From Actinomycetaceae bacterium (GTDB lineage Bacteria > Actinomycetota > Actinomycetes > Actinomycetales > Actinomycetaceae): DNA of 37,864 nt. Shown in pieces: positions 1-8,658 of this stretch. A program made the translations under genes and the position numbers. Under the pieces are notes generated by a model. It was given only the letters and a program-made list of their open reading frames with translations. It was not told where the DNA came from and made no database searches. Numbering within the stretch: position 1 is the first letter of the stretch; the number at the start of each line of letters is the position of its first letter. Location of the stretch: positions 1 to 37,864 of the forward strand of contig JAUNLF010000012.1 of NCBI GenBank assembly GCA_030532405.1, written 5' to 3'.

Positions 1-712
1 CGCCGCAGGGGGATTCAGACCCAAACTGACCACTCCCCCAACCGCACGGTATGGGCTGGTGACCCTCTACAGGTGATTCAGACCCAAAGTGGCCAACCCA
101 GCCCGCCCTCACACCCCCAAAAAATGATTCAGACCCAAAGTGGCCAAAACAGGGGTCAATTCGGGCAGTTCCCCTCACAATGGCCGCGCAAAGCACGCCC
201 TCAAACACCATTCAGACCCAAACTACCCAAAACAGGGCCCAATTCGGGCACTCTCCCTCTGAATCACTTTCAGCAGCCCGCCGTAGGAACACCATTGAGA
301 CCCAAAGTGCCTAAAACAGGGGTCAATTCGGGCAGTTCCCCTCACAATGGCCGCGCAAAGCACGCCCTCAAACACCATTCAGACCCAAACTACCCAAAAC
401 AGGGCCCAATTCGGGCACTCTCCCTCTGAATCACTTTCAGCAGCCCCGCGTACAGACACTATTCAGACCCAAAGTGGCTAAAACAGGGCCTAATTCTGAC
501 AGTTCCCCTCTGAATCAAAATTCGACAGAAACCAAACCGGCAGTTGGGGTCTGAATCGCAATTATTAACAGCACCCAAATGGGCAGATTCCGTCTGAATC
601 ACCCACAGATGCCACACCACCCGACACTTTGGGTCTGAATCACGCGTACACCAGAAACGAGGCCGACACTTTGGGTCTGAATCGCAATTTATAGCGCCAC
701 CCAACAGCCCCG
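1..712. repeat. Left copy of long direct repeat, made of 55-bp-family units
   Basis: This gene-free stretch is built from repeat units that start ATTCAGACCCAAA and end near CCCCTCTGAAT. They are joined by linkers containing CGCCCTCAAACACC. About 1-692 matches 4606-5339 with a few substitutions and unit-number differences, so the sugar ABC operon between them is flanked by direct repeats. The left copy starts at the window edge and may be truncated there. Overlapping open frames here are repeat translation and show no protein family. Confidence 0.9.
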
Positions 713-1000
713 AGAGCAGCCCGCGAGCGACCGGGAGCGCACAAAGCCCCAGCGCAACACCCACACCAGCCCAATCGATACCGCCCACACAAACGAGATA
801 CCACAACCACCCACATACGAGCGGCCAAAGCACCCCCCGCCCACCAGAGGCCAAAGCAACCACCCACATACGAGCGGCCAAAGCAACCCACGCCCACCAG
901 AGGCCAACGCGCCCCGCCCACCAGAGGCCAGAACAACCCCAATCCGGCCGCGCCCCCAATCCAGCCGCACCCGCATGCCAGCCGCGCCCGCATGCCGGCC
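713..1000. repeat. Degenerate GC-rich short tandem repeats
   Basis: The spacer between the long repeat and the ABC operon leader is C-rich. It contains imperfect repeats of ACATACGAGCGGCCAAAGCA and CGCCCACCAGAGGCCA at roughly 50-bp and shorter spacing, then CCGCATGCCAGCCGCGCC-type repeats near 970-1000. Minus-strand frames across it are low complexity (Trp, Gly, Ala and Val rich) and overlap in several frames at once, as expected for GC-rich repeat DNA rather than genes. Confidence 0.65.
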
Positions 1001-1147
1001 GCGCGTGTCTCAAAGTGCGTTAGGTTACACCTAGGTAACGATTGGCCTACTTTTTCTACACAGTCCCCGCGGGTCGCTATTGTGGAAGCAGGCCTATACA
1101 AAGGTTACTTTCGTAAGGGTCTTATTAGTCATTTACAAGGAGAAGCA
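1001..1147 (+). promoter_or_regulatory. Leader and probable promoter region of sugar ABC operon
   Basis: Base composition becomes more balanced just before the binding-protein gene. An inverted element GTTAC-N6-GTAAC lies at 1024-1039, and a related GGTTACTTTCGTAAG lies near 1103-1117. A ribosome binding site AAGGAG precedes the ATG at 1148. No -10/-35 pair can be assigned with confidence. The two GTTAC elements could be operator half-sites, but that is only an inference. Confidence 0.4.
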
Positions 1148-2455
1148 ATGAAGCGGATCTCAGCATTAGCAGGCGTAGCTGCAGTTAGCCTGATCCTCAC
1201 CGCGTGCGGTGGTGGCGGATCTCAAGAATCAGCCCCGGAGGGTGAAGGTTCCGAGGCTGCAGGTGGCGCCACCGAAGTTTCGGTTGTCACCTGGTGGGAA
1301 GCGGGCACCGAGAAGGAAGGACGCGAAGCCCTCGTCGAGGTATTCGAGTCCGAGCACCCCGATTTCAAGTTCAACAACGCGGCGGTCGCTGGTGGTGGCG
1401 GCTCGCAGGCTAAGCAGAAGCTAGCTGCTGACCTTGCGGCCCAGAACCCGCCGGACACGTTCCAGGCTCACGCTGGCGCAGAACTCACCGACTACATTGA
1501 GGCACAGCAGATCGAGGACGTGTCAGCTCTGTACGACGAGTTCCAGCTGAACGAAGCGTTCCCTGAAACCCTGATCGACCGTCTAACTGTTGACGGCAAG
1601 ATCTACTCGGTCCCGACCAACATTCACCGCGCTAACGTGGTTTGGGCAAACAACGCTGTCCTGGAGGAAGCAGGCATCGACCCGACCACGCCGCCGGCTG
1701 ACGTTGAAAGCTGGATCGCGGACATGAAGAAGGTCAAGGAAGCCGGCAAGGTGCCGATCACGGTTGGTATGGCTTGGACGCAGCTGAACCTGCTTGAGTC
1801 CATCCTGATCGCCGACCTGGGCCCCGAGGCTTACAACGGCCTGTTCGACGGCACGACCGGATGGGACAGCGCAGAAGTAACCACCGCCCTCGAACACTAC
1901 GGTGAGATCATCGACCTGGCTGACAAGTCCTACTTGAATGAGGACTGGGAGCCCGCAATGAACCCGGTTATCAACGGTGAAGCCGCATACAACGTTATGG
2001 GTGACTGGGCAGTTGCCGCGTTCAACGCGTCGGAGAAGGTCTACAACGAAGACTACGTAGCATTCCCCGTTCCGGGCAGTGAGGGCGTATTCGACTTCCT
2101 GGCTGACTCGTTCACGCTCCCCGTTGGTGCGAAGAACGTTGATGGCACGAAGGCATGGTTGCAGTCGATCTCCGGCAAGCCCGGCCAGATCGCGTTCAAC
2201 ACGGTTAAGGGTTCGATCCCGGCTCGCGCTGACCTGACCGAAGAGGAGATCGGCCAGTTCGACGAGTACCAGCAGGATGCTATGAAGTCCTTCGCTGAGG
2301 ACACCATCGTTTCCTCTATCGCTCACGGTGCTGCAGCTCCGGTTGCGGTTTCGAACGCGATGAACGATGCGTGTGCGAAGTTCGCGCAGGGCGCCTCTGA
2401 CGTTGCCGGCTTCCAGGCTGAGCTTGTCAAGGCCGCCGAGCCGATGACGAAGTAG
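1148..2455 (+). CDS. Sugar ABC transporter substrate-binding lipoprotein
   Basis: This encodes an extracellular solute-binding protein of the family that delivers sugars to an ABC importer. It is 435 residues from the ATG at 1148, chosen because AAGGAG sits seven bases upstream and the signal peptide follows at once. The longer frame from 992 would put the signal peptide internally. The N-terminus is a lipoprotein signal with lipobox LTAC, then a Gly/Ser/Glu linker, so it should be membrane-anchored outside the cell. Mature sequence features include VVTWWEAG, AVAGGGG, FQAHAG and VPTNIHRANV, which resemble glucose/mannose-type (GtsA-like) binding proteins. The substrate is inferred. Two permease genes follow in the same direction. 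No ATPase gene is present, so a shared ATPase of MsiK type is probably used. Confidence 0.93.
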   Translation: MKRISALAGVAAVSLILTACGGGGSQESAPEGEGSEAAGGATEVSVVTWWEAGTEKEGREALVEVFESEHPDFKFNNAAVAGGGGSQAKQKLAADLAAQNPPDTFQAHAGAELTDYIEAQQIEDVSALYDEFQLNEAFPETLIDRLTVDGKIYSVPTNIHRANVVWANNAVLEEAGIDPTTPPADVESWIADMKKVKEAGKVPITVGMAWTQLNLLESILIADLGPEAYNGLFDGTTGWDSAEVTTALEHYGEIIDLADKSYLNEDWEPAMNPVINGEAAYNVMGDWAVAAFNASEKVYNEDYVAFPVPGSEGVFDFLADSFTLPVGAKNVDGTKAWLQSISGKPGQIAFNTVKGSIPARADLTEEEIGQFDEYQQDAMKSFAEDTIVSSIAHGAAAPVAVSNAMNDACAKFAQGASDVAGFQAELVKAAEPMTK

Positions 2456-2565
2456 ACGGAAAGGCATCCAGATCAAGCAAAACTAGCAATGGCGCTATTC
2501 AATGTGTGAGGGCGTGCCTGGCACGCGAAATCTTGAAGAGTTAGCGCTTTGACTAGTTGCTCATC

Positions 2566-2602
2566 CAGTTGCGGGTGGTGGCGCGGCCACCACCCGCAAC
2601 TG
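2566..2602 (+). promoter_or_regulatory. Intercistronic hairpin between binding protein and permease genes
   Basis: A perfect 16-bp stem (CAGTTGCGGGTGGTGG and its complement) closes a five-base loop, 13 bases before the permease start. There is no T-run, so it does not look like a full terminator. In sugar ABC operons such structures often protect the binding-protein mRNA or reduce readthrough, so that binding protein exceeds permease. That role is inferred here. Confidence 0.75.
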
Positions 2603-2615
2603 TGAAAGGACTGAC

Positions 2616-3614
2616 ATGGCGAATAAAGAAGGGCCAAGTCCCGCGCAGCAGCGACTTAGTCCCAGTAAGAAAACACGCAGTGACTCCCAGCGCAGCTCCT
2701 CGAAGCAGCGCGGCGACAATCAGAAGTGGCGCCGGTATGTGCCGCCCATCCTGTTAATCTCACCTTCCCTGATCCTCGTCGGCATTTTCGTCTACGGACT
2801 TATTGCGGCGAACACGTTCACATCCATGACGGATGCTCACACGGTCGCCCAGTACAACGGGGCGAAGGAAACCTCGTTCATCGGGTTTGAAAACTATAAG
2901 TTCCTGTTCGGCGACGCGGACTTCCAGCACTCCCTGCTGAACCTCCTCCTATTCACGGGCGCGTTCCTAGTGGGAACCCTATTGCTCGGGTTCATTTGGG
3001 CATGGCTACTTGAGCGTCCACTTAAGGGTGAAGGATTCTTCCGTTCCGTCTTCCTGTTCCCAATGGCGGTTTCGTTCATCGCCTCGGGTGTTGTTTGGAA
3101 GTGGCTCCTAAACCCGGGAACCGGAGATCAAGCAAAGGGCCTAAACCGCTTATTCCAGATGCTCGGTTTAGGGTTCCTAGAAAACTCGTGGACAGCTAAT
3201 ATCACCTTCGGCGTACTCGCGGTCGCCCTCCCCGCAATCTGGCAATTGTCGGGATACGTGATGGCACTATTCTTGGCAGGATTCCGCGGAATCAGCGACG
3301 ACCTACGCGAAGCAGGACGAGTTGACGGCGCGAGCGAATGGCAACTCTACCGCCACATCATCTTCCCGCAGCTTTCAGCAGTTGCACTGTCCGCGATCAT
3401 CATCATCGGACACATGGCATTGAAGTCCTTCGACTTGATCATGGCAGTCACGGACCAGAGGACATACTCCACGAAGGTTCCCGCCATCGACATGTACAAC
3501 TTCATGACGTCAGGCGACTACGCGAACGCGGCGGCCGTCGGAACGATCCTGCTAGTGATCGTTGCTGTACTGGTCGTGCCTTACCTCATCCACGATGCGA
3601 AGAAGAGGAAGTGA
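2616..3614 (+). CDS. Sugar ABC transporter permease, MalF/UgpA type
   Basis: This is the first membrane subunit of the sugar importer, 332 residues. The N-terminal 35 residues are charged and Ser/Gln rich, and the first membrane helix starts near residue 45 (PPILLISPSLILVGIFVYG). Several further helices follow. The permease EAA-type loop is visible at about residues 230-250 (DDLREAGRVDGASEWQLYRHI), where the ATPase docks. The start at 2616 is supported by GAAAGGA upstream. It follows the binding protein by 160 bases containing a strong hairpin and is followed by the partner permease after one base, so the two permeases are translated together. Confidence 0.93.
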   Translation: MANKEGPSPAQQRLSPSKKTRSDSQRSSSKQRGDNQKWRRYVPPILLISPSLILVGIFVYGLIAANTFTSMTDAHTVAQYNGAKETSFIGFENYKFLFGDADFQHSLLNLLLFTGAFLVGTLLLGFIWAWLLERPLKGEGFFRSVFLFPMAVSFIASGVVWKWLLNPGTGDQAKGLNRLFQMLGLGFLENSWTANITFGVLAVALPAIWQLSGYVMALFLAGFRGISDDLREAGRVDGASEWQLYRHIIFPQLSAVALSAIIIIGHMALKSFDLIMAVTDQRTYSTKVPAIDMYNFMTSGDYANAAAVGTILLVIVAVLVVPYLIHDAKKRK

Positions 3615-3615
3615 C

Positions 3616-4503
3616 ATGTCTGTAGTTGCTACACCACAAGAGACACGCAAACTCCGCGTAAACAGAAAGCGGAATGAGGGCGACGGAAGTACAGCTTCGA
3701 AGGCCATCCGGTACGCGATCCTGATCTTCTTCCTGGCAGTCGTACTGATCCCCGTGTACGTCCTCATCGTCACGTCCTTTAAAGGATCGGGCGAAGCAGA
3801 TCCGACGAGGACGTGGTACCTGCCTGAGGTCTGGAATTTTGAGAACTGGCAGCGAGCGTGGGACGCCCTCGCCGCCCCACTGGCACGCACATTCACGCTA
3901 GTGATCCCATCGTCGATCATTTCGGCAATCCTGGGGTCGATGAACGGTTACGTACTGTCGCGCTGGCGCTTCCCGGGCGCGAACGTGGTATTCACGCTGT
4001 TGCTGTTCGGCATGTTCATCCCCTACCAGGCCGTCATGATTCCGTTGATGAAGATGGTGCTCGCGATGGGGTTGCCAAACGGTATTCCAACGCTGATCCT
4101 CGCGCACGTCGTGTACGGTATTCCGATCACAACCCTGATTTTCAGGAACTACTACGAGTCAGTGCCACAAGAACTGATTGAGGCGGCACGCGTTGACGGT
4201 GCGGGCATGCTCCGCACGTACGCGTCAGTCGTGTTGCCGATCTCGATTCCGAGCTTCGTCGTCGTGCTGATCTGGCAGTTCACATCCGCGTGGAACGACT
4301 TCCTGTTCGCACTGTTCCTAACAAACACCGAGACCGGCCCCGTCACCCTGTCGTTGAACAACCTGGCACACGGGTCGATCATGGCGGACTACGGAGCATC
4401 CATGGCGGGCGCGCTCATCGCGTCCGCGCCGACGCTCATCGTGTACGTGCTGCTCGGCAAGTACTTTGTCGGCGGCCTGATGTCCGGCTCCGTGAAGGGA
4501 TAA
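3616..4503 (+). CDS. Sugar ABC transporter permease, MalG/UgpE type
   Basis: This is the second membrane subunit of the sugar importer, 295 residues from the ATG at 3616, with GAAGAGGAAG just upstream inside the end of the previous gene. It has about six membrane helices, starting near residue 30 (AIRYAILIFFLAVVLIPVYV), a periplasmic-side segment, and the EAA loop QELIEAARVDGAGML at about residues 183-197. The WNDFLFALFLT segment is typical of this family. It is the last gene of the operon and a hairpin terminator follows 40 bases later. A longer frame from 3562 overlaps the previous gene and is less likely. Confidence 0.93.
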   Translation: MSVVATPQETRKLRVNRKRNEGDGSTASKAIRYAILIFFLAVVLIPVYVLIVTSFKGSGEADPTRTWYLPEVWNFENWQRAWDALAAPLARTFTLVIPSSIISAILGSMNGYVLSRWRFPGANVVFTLLLFGMFIPYQAVMIPLMKMVLAMGLPNGIPTLILAHVVYGIPITTLIFRNYYESVPQELIEAARVDGAGMLRTYASVVLPISIPSFVVVLIWQFTSAWNDFLFALFLTNTETGPVTLSLNNLAHGSIMADYGASMAGALIASAPTLIVYVLLGKYFVGGLMSGSVKG

Positions 4504-4542
4504 ACCCCAACCAAGGTTGGTTCATAGGAGAGCGAAAATCGT

Positions 4543-4572
4543 CGCCCCGCGGCTGCGGGGCGGCGGTTTTTC
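4543..4572 (+). terminator. Rho-independent terminator of sugar ABC operon
   Basis: An 8-bp GC stem (CGCCCCGC / GCGGGGCG) with loop GGCT is followed by GGCGGTTTTTCC. It lies 40 bases after the last permease stop and marks the operon end before the second long direct repeat. Confidence 0.82.
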
Positions 4573-4605
4573 CATATAACCCCGGTTTGCCCGTGAACTA
4601 GCCCC

Positions 4606-5340
4606 GCCGCAGGGGGATTCAGACCCAAACTGACCACTCCCCCAACCGCACGGTATGGGATGGTGACCCTCTACAGGTGATTCAGACCCAAACTGACCAA
4701 CCCAGCCCGCCCTCACACCCCCCAAAAAAATGATTCAGACCCAAAGTGGCCAAAACAGGGGCTAATTCCGGCACTCCCCCTCTGAATCACTTTCAGCAGC
4801 CCCGCGTAGAAACACCATTCAGACCCAAAGTGGCCAAAACAGGGCCTAATTCCGGCAGTTCCCCTCACAATGGCCGCGCAAAGCACGCCCTCAAACACCA
4901 TTCAGACCCTAACTACCCAAAACAAGGGCCAATTCGGGCAGTTCCCCTCACAATGGCCGCGCAAAGCACGCCCTCAAACACCATTCAGACCCTAACTACC
5001 CAAAACAAGGGCCAATTCGGGCACTCCCCCTCTGAATCACTTTCAGCAGCCCCGCGTAGAAACACCATTCAGACCCAAAGTGGCCAAAACAGGAGCTAAT
5101 TCCGGCAGATCCCCTCTGAATCAAAATTCGGCAGAAACCAAACCGACAGTTGGGGTCTGAATCGCAATTATTAGCAGCACCCAAACGGGCAGATTCCGTC
5201 TGAATCACCCACAGATGCCACACCACCCGGCACTTTGGGTCTGAATCGCGCGTACGCCAACAACCAAACCGACACTTCGGGTCTGAATCACGCGTACGCC
5301 GACAACCAGGCCGACACTTTGGGTCTGAATCCCAATTATG
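4606..5340. repeat. Right copy of long direct repeat
   Basis: This starts with the same bases as window position 1 and keeps the same order of units through CCCACAGATGCCACACCACC and CACTTTGGGTCTGAATC. Inside, two near-identical 83-bp units (about 4855-5020) differ from the left copy, where the units are arranged differently. The final segment has an extra unit containing ACTTCGGGTCTGAATC. It ends about 40 bases from the pdtaS stop codon. Open frames across it are repeat translation. Confidence 0.9.
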
Positions 5341-5378
5341 AGCCGAAACCCACGGCGACAGAACCTGTCCCGGGGCTA

Positions 5379-6839
5379 CTACTCGTCGAGGTTCGCGTGC
5401 ACGCGCACAATGGTGCCGGACCCTGCGGTGCGGCGCTCCCAGTCGATAGTGCCCGCAAGTTCGCCGGCCACCACGGTCGACACAATTTGCGTGCCAAGGC
5501 CCGACATTGCGCGCCCCTCATCAATCCCGAGCCCGTCATCCGACACAGTGACGTCCAGCCGGTGGCCGTTGCGGGAAGCCTCCACCCGCACGACACCGCC
5601 GTAATCGCGGTAGCCGTGCTCGACACTGTTCGTCACAAGCTCCGTCAACACCGTTGCCAATGCCTGCGCCGCGTCGGCATCAACCTTGCCGAACTTGCCG
5701 CTCACCTCGACGGAAACCTGCTGGTTAGTTTTCGCCAGCACGCTGGCAAGATGCAGCACCTGTTTGCCGACCTCATCAAAGTCAACCGTCTCGTCAACGT
5801 TCTGCGAAAGCGCGGCATGCACTGTCGCAATCGTGGTGACGCGCCGCTCCGCCTCCGTCAACGCCGCGCGCACTTCCTCACTGTCCGACCGCCGCGCCTG
5901 CAACCTAATCAGCGCCGACACGGTTTGCAGATTGTTCTTCACGCGGTGGTGGATCTCGCGAATCGTCGCGTCCTTCGTCATCAGTTCAAGTTCGCGCCGC
6001 CGCATCTCCGACACGTCACGCGTTAGAAGTACGGCTCCCAACCGTTGCCCGCTTTCATACAGAGGAACAGCCCGCAGCGTCACCGTTGCCCGCGCCGACT
6101 CCAGTTCCGCCCTCCAAGACGCTTTACCCATCACAACAACAGCGAGAGTCTCGTCAACCTGCTGAGACTCCTTCAACAGCGCGGTCGCATCCTCACTCAG
6201 CGTGCGCCCAACAGGATTCCGCCGGATCCCAAGCCGGCGAAGGCACGAGATCGCGTTCGGCGTCGCCTCCCGCACCACCCCGTCCGCGTCAAGCAAAAGC
6301 GCCCCGTCCATCACGCGTGGCTGTCCGTGCGTGACCGAGGTCGGCGTAGCATCATACGGGTACTCTCCGCGCGCGATCATATCTGCAAGCACGTCCGCAG
6401 CGTCGAGCGTCCAGTTCTCCGCCCCCGACAGGAACCGCGGCGCCGACAGGTTTGATTCCCGCGTGATCACAGCGATTGCGCGCCCGCCCCTCACCACGGG
6501 GATGACAACTTCAGTCATCGAATACGCGCCGGCCCACCTTGCCGCCGCCGGCCGGATCACTTCGTGCGTGTCCAAAGCCTGTTGCAGAGGCTGCTGTCTC
6601 GTCGGCTGAATATACATGCCGACCACGTCATCCAAGTGCACAGTCGACGCCGTCGCCGGCCGCGCGTGCGCAACGCAGAGAAACCGCCCGTCGTGCGTCT
6701 TCACCCACATCACCAAGTCGGCCGCCGCCAGGTCTGAAATGACCTGCCAGTCCGCCAAAATGAGGTGCAACCAATCCAAATCCTCATGCCGCAAATTCGA
6801 GTTAGAAGCCGCGCGGGCCAGCTCAGTCAGACTCTGCAT
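5379..6839 (-). CDS. pdtaS: Two-component sensor histidine kinase, PdtaS type
   Basis: This is a cytosolic sensor kinase of 486 residues with no membrane segment. The N-terminal 1-150 region is GAF-like, residues about 170-275 are PAS-like, and the HisKA_2 box contains IREIHHRVKNN with the phospho-accepting His at about 297. The ATP-binding domain shows LTELVTNSVEHGY (N box, about 398-410), DDGLGI (about 434-439) and GLGTQIV. This architecture and the REIHHRVKNN motif match actinobacterial PdtaS, which signals to the RNA-binding ANTAR regulator PdtaR. No PdtaR or WhiB gene is next to it. The start is the ATG at 6839 with GGGGAT upstream, and the 3' end faces a repeat block. Confidence 0.93.
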   Translation of the reverse strand: MQSLTELARAASNSNLRHEDLDWLHLILADWQVISDLAAADLVMWVKTHDGRFLCVAHARPATASTVHLDDVVGMYIQPTRQQPLQQALDTHEVIRPAAARWAGAYSMTEVVIPVVRGGRAIAVITRESNLSAPRFLSGAENWTLDAADVLADMIARGEYPYDATPTSVTHGQPRVMDGALLLDADGVVREATPNAISCLRRLGIRRNPVGRTLSEDATALLKESQQVDETLAVVVMGKASWRAELESARATVTLRAVPLYESGQRLGAVLLTRDVSEMRRRELELMTKDATIREIHHRVKNNLQTVSALIRLQARRSDSEEVRAALTEAERRVTTIATVHAALSQNVDETVDFDEVGKQVLHLASVLAKTNQQVSVEVSGKFGKVDADAAQALATVLTELVTNSVEHGYRDYGGVVRVEASRNGHRLDVTVSDDGLGIDEGRAMSGLGTQIVSTVVAGELAGTIDWERRTAGSGTIVRVHANLDE

Positions 6840-7199
6840 ATCCCCACTTTACTTTTCCCCACCCCAAATCCGCACCTCCCGCGCGTACCAATACGAACCG
6901 GTAGCGAGGACGACGCAGCCTGGGGAAGCAAAGCTCCTCCCGCACGCCGGTGTCCATGCCGCGAGTGCGGTGAGGATGTTCCGGGTAAGCCGCACCTCCC
7001 GCGCGTTGCCCGTCGTCCGGCAGGCGTCCAACCGTGGGCCCTGCACGCCCTCGGAATAAATTCATCACAATGCGGGTTGGCTTATTTGGCGCGATAATGG
7101 AGGGCGGAGCTGGCAAACCGCACGGTCAAAAGCTAACGCTTTTGGACGCTGTTGGAATGACGCCCGGTCACCGGCAACGCGCCAGACTAGCGCGCGGCT
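6840..7199. other. Spacer without a convincing gene
   Basis: This lies upstream of pdtaS and should carry its minus-strand promoter. It contains two copies of CGCACCTCCCGCGCGT (about 6871 and 6991). One minus-strand frame (6849-7046) is clean but low complexity, overlaps another frame and has no recognisable family. I see no RNA gene or clear terminator. Confidence 0.4.
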
Positions 7200-7440
7200 A
7201 GCCCAGACCAGCGCGTCGCTAGCCCAAACTAGCAACGAACGTCTAGCTGACGGGACCGGAAGCGTGCAACCAGCGCGCGGCTGGCCCAAGAACGCCTGGC
7301 CGACGGGACTAGAAGCGCATAACCAGCGCGCGGCTGGCCCAAGAACGTCTGGCTGACGGGACCGGAAGCGTGCAACCAGCGCGCGGCTGGCCCAAAAACA
7401 CCTGGCCGACGGGACCGGAAGCGCGTAACTAGCGCGCGGT
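7200..7440. repeat. 53-bp imperfect tandem repeat, about four copies
   Basis: The unit contains ACCAGCGCGCGGCTGGCCCA followed by AAGAACGYCTGGCYGACGGG and RAAGCG. CAGCGCGCGG falls at 7271, 7324 and 7377, giving an exact 53-bp period, with more diverged copies on either side. Each unit holds the palindromic stretch CCAGCGCGCGGCTGG. It fills the spacer just before the DUF2505 gene. Confidence 0.85.
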
Positions 7441-7490
7441 AGGATGTCGGGCTAGGAGGCCGATGCCTGCATTCGTATGGGAGGAGTCAC

Positions 7491-7985
7491 GTGGAGTTTC
7501 GCACGCAAGCAACGTACCCAGCGCCGTTTGATGAGGTGCTGAAGATGCTCACGTCGGAGGACTTTCAGCGGCAGCGTCTCGCCGGCCTTCCGGTGACAAT
7601 CAAGTCGATCAAGGTGGAGGACGGCCCCGCAGCAGACCAGGTCACGGTGATCACGCAGATCCACGCGAAACCCGCAGACCTCCAGTTGCCGAACATGGTC
7701 GACCGGTTCATCCCTCGCGCCGGCATCACCGTGACGATGAGCGACACGTGGAACACAAAGACCGGCGACGGCATCCTGGTTTTCAACACCGGAAACCTGC
7801 CCGTCAAACTGGCAGCAACGTCGAAATTGGTGGATGAGGGCGGCTCTGTGACTCGCACGCTGGACGGGATGGTCACGGTGCGCGTGCCACTGATGGGCGG
7901 CAAGCTTGAAAAACAGGCTGTTCAGGAGCTCGACAAGATTGTGCGCGCCGAGGAGGCCGCGGCCCACAAATACTTAAAGGGTTAG
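7491..7985 (+). CDS. DUF2505 family protein
   Basis: A soluble 164-residue protein starting at the GTG at 7491 with GGGAGGAGT upstream. It begins with a short aromatic strand (MEFRTQATYPAPFDEVLKML), continues with alternating strands, and ends in an Ala/Glu-rich helix (EEAAAHKYLKG). The fold suggested is an SRPBCC/START-like beta-sheet wrapped on a helix, as in actinobacterial DUF2505. Its ligand is unknown. It lies upstream of the OsmC-family gene in the same direction, with a 196-base gap holding a duplicated copy of its own 3' end. Confidence 0.82.
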   Translation: MEFRTQATYPAPFDEVLKMLTSEDFQRQRLAGLPVTIKSIKVEDGPAADQVTVITQIHAKPADLQLPNMVDRFIPRAGITVTMSDTWNTKTGDGILVFNTGNLPVKLAATSKLVDEGGSVTRTLDGMVTVRVPLMGGKLEKQAVQELDKIVRAEEAAAHKYLKG

Positions 7986-8150
7986 CCTAGGCAAACAGGC
8001 CCCATAGCCAGGAGGGCGCGGCACAAATCCCTAAAGGGTTAGCCCCGGCCCAGCCAGGCAACACGGCCCAACAAGAACACAAAGCACAGCCAGGCCACAA
8101 GGCGCAGCCAGGCAACAAGGCGCAACCAGACTACAAACCACAGCAACCAA
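7963..8150. repeat. Duplicated 3' end of DUF2505 gene and short degenerate repeats
   Basis: The gene end CACAAATACTTAAAGGGTTAG (codons and stop) recurs about 60 bases downstream as CACAAATCCCTAAAGGGTTAG, preceded in both cases by a GAGG-CGCGGC run. After that, 8045-8150 holds degenerate GGCGCAGCCAGGCAACAA-type repeats with a period near 18 bases. No gene is seen in this gap. Confidence 0.7.
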
Positions 8151-8181
8151 ACCGGAGAGAACGCGTAGGAAAGGCAGACGA

Positions 8182-8649
8182 ATGGCTACAGATGTAACGC
8201 AGGCAACGGAAGCGACTGAAGAGAAGCACGAGGCGGAGGGCACGAAGGAGGCCCTGTGGCTGGAGCGGGTCGGTAAGGGCTCGTACGTGGCGCATAATTC
8301 GAAGGGCGCGTCGGTGCCGGTTGGCCACGCGGAGGGCGAGTTCTCGCCGGGCGAGCTTCTCCAGGTCGCGCTTGCGGGGTGTAACGCGACGTCTTCGGAT
8401 GCGCGTTACTCAGCCGCCCTCGGCGATGATTACAAGGCGATGGTTGGTGTTGAGGGCGAGTGGGATAAGGAAACGAACCGCTATCTCAACATGGTTATTG
8501 AGATTGTTACTGACATGTCTGGCCTTTCTGATGAGGAGCGTGAGAAGCTCGAAACTCGCGTGCGTCGTTCGATCGACCGCCACTGCACCGTTGGCCACAC
8601 TTTGAACGCGGGCATGCCGAACGACCTGATTTTAACGTCGGAGGGATAA
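8182..8649 (+). CDS. OsmC family peroxiredoxin-like protein
   Basis: A 155-residue protein of the OsmC/Ohr superfamily, thiol peroxidases that reduce hydroperoxides. The two conserved cysteines are visible in LAGCNATSS (about residue 66) and DRHCTVGHTL (about residue 134). The N-terminal 25 residues are acidic and Thr/Glu rich and appear to be an extension. The start at 8182 follows GGAAAGGCAGACGA. The next gene begins nine bases after the stop, suggesting co-transcription. OsmC rather than Ohr is favoured by the HCTVG motif, but the substrate is inferred. Confidence 0.88.
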   Translation: MATDVTQATEATEEKHEAEGTKEALWLERVGKGSYVAHNSKGASVPVGHAEGEFSPGELLQVALAGCNATSSDARYSAALGDDYKAMVGVEGEWDKETNRYLNMVIEIVTDMSGLSDEEREKLETRVRRSIDRHCTVGHTLNAGMPNDLILTSEG

Positions 8650-8658
8650 CCTCAAGCT

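Noticed and set aside
459-1101. Minus-strand Trp/Gly/Val-rich proteins
   Set aside because: Several frames are open at once over GC-rich tandem repeats, with no family features and unrelated starts.
1024-1117. Operator pair of GTTAC/GTAAC elements
   Set aside because: The arms are only five bases and spacing differs, so I noted them in the leader but did not claim a site.
1-5340. Composite transposon carrying the sugar operon
   Set aside because: The flanking repeats contain no transposase or long open frame with transposase motifs. Homologous recombination between repeats is the simpler view.
5235-6026. Plus-strand protein opposite pdtaS
   Set aside because: It starts in repeat sequence and runs antisense to a well-supported kinase gene.
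6849-7046. Small minus-strand gene upstream of pdtaS
   Set aside because: Composition is plausible, but there is overlap with another open frame, a repeated internal motif and no known family. Left as a spacer.
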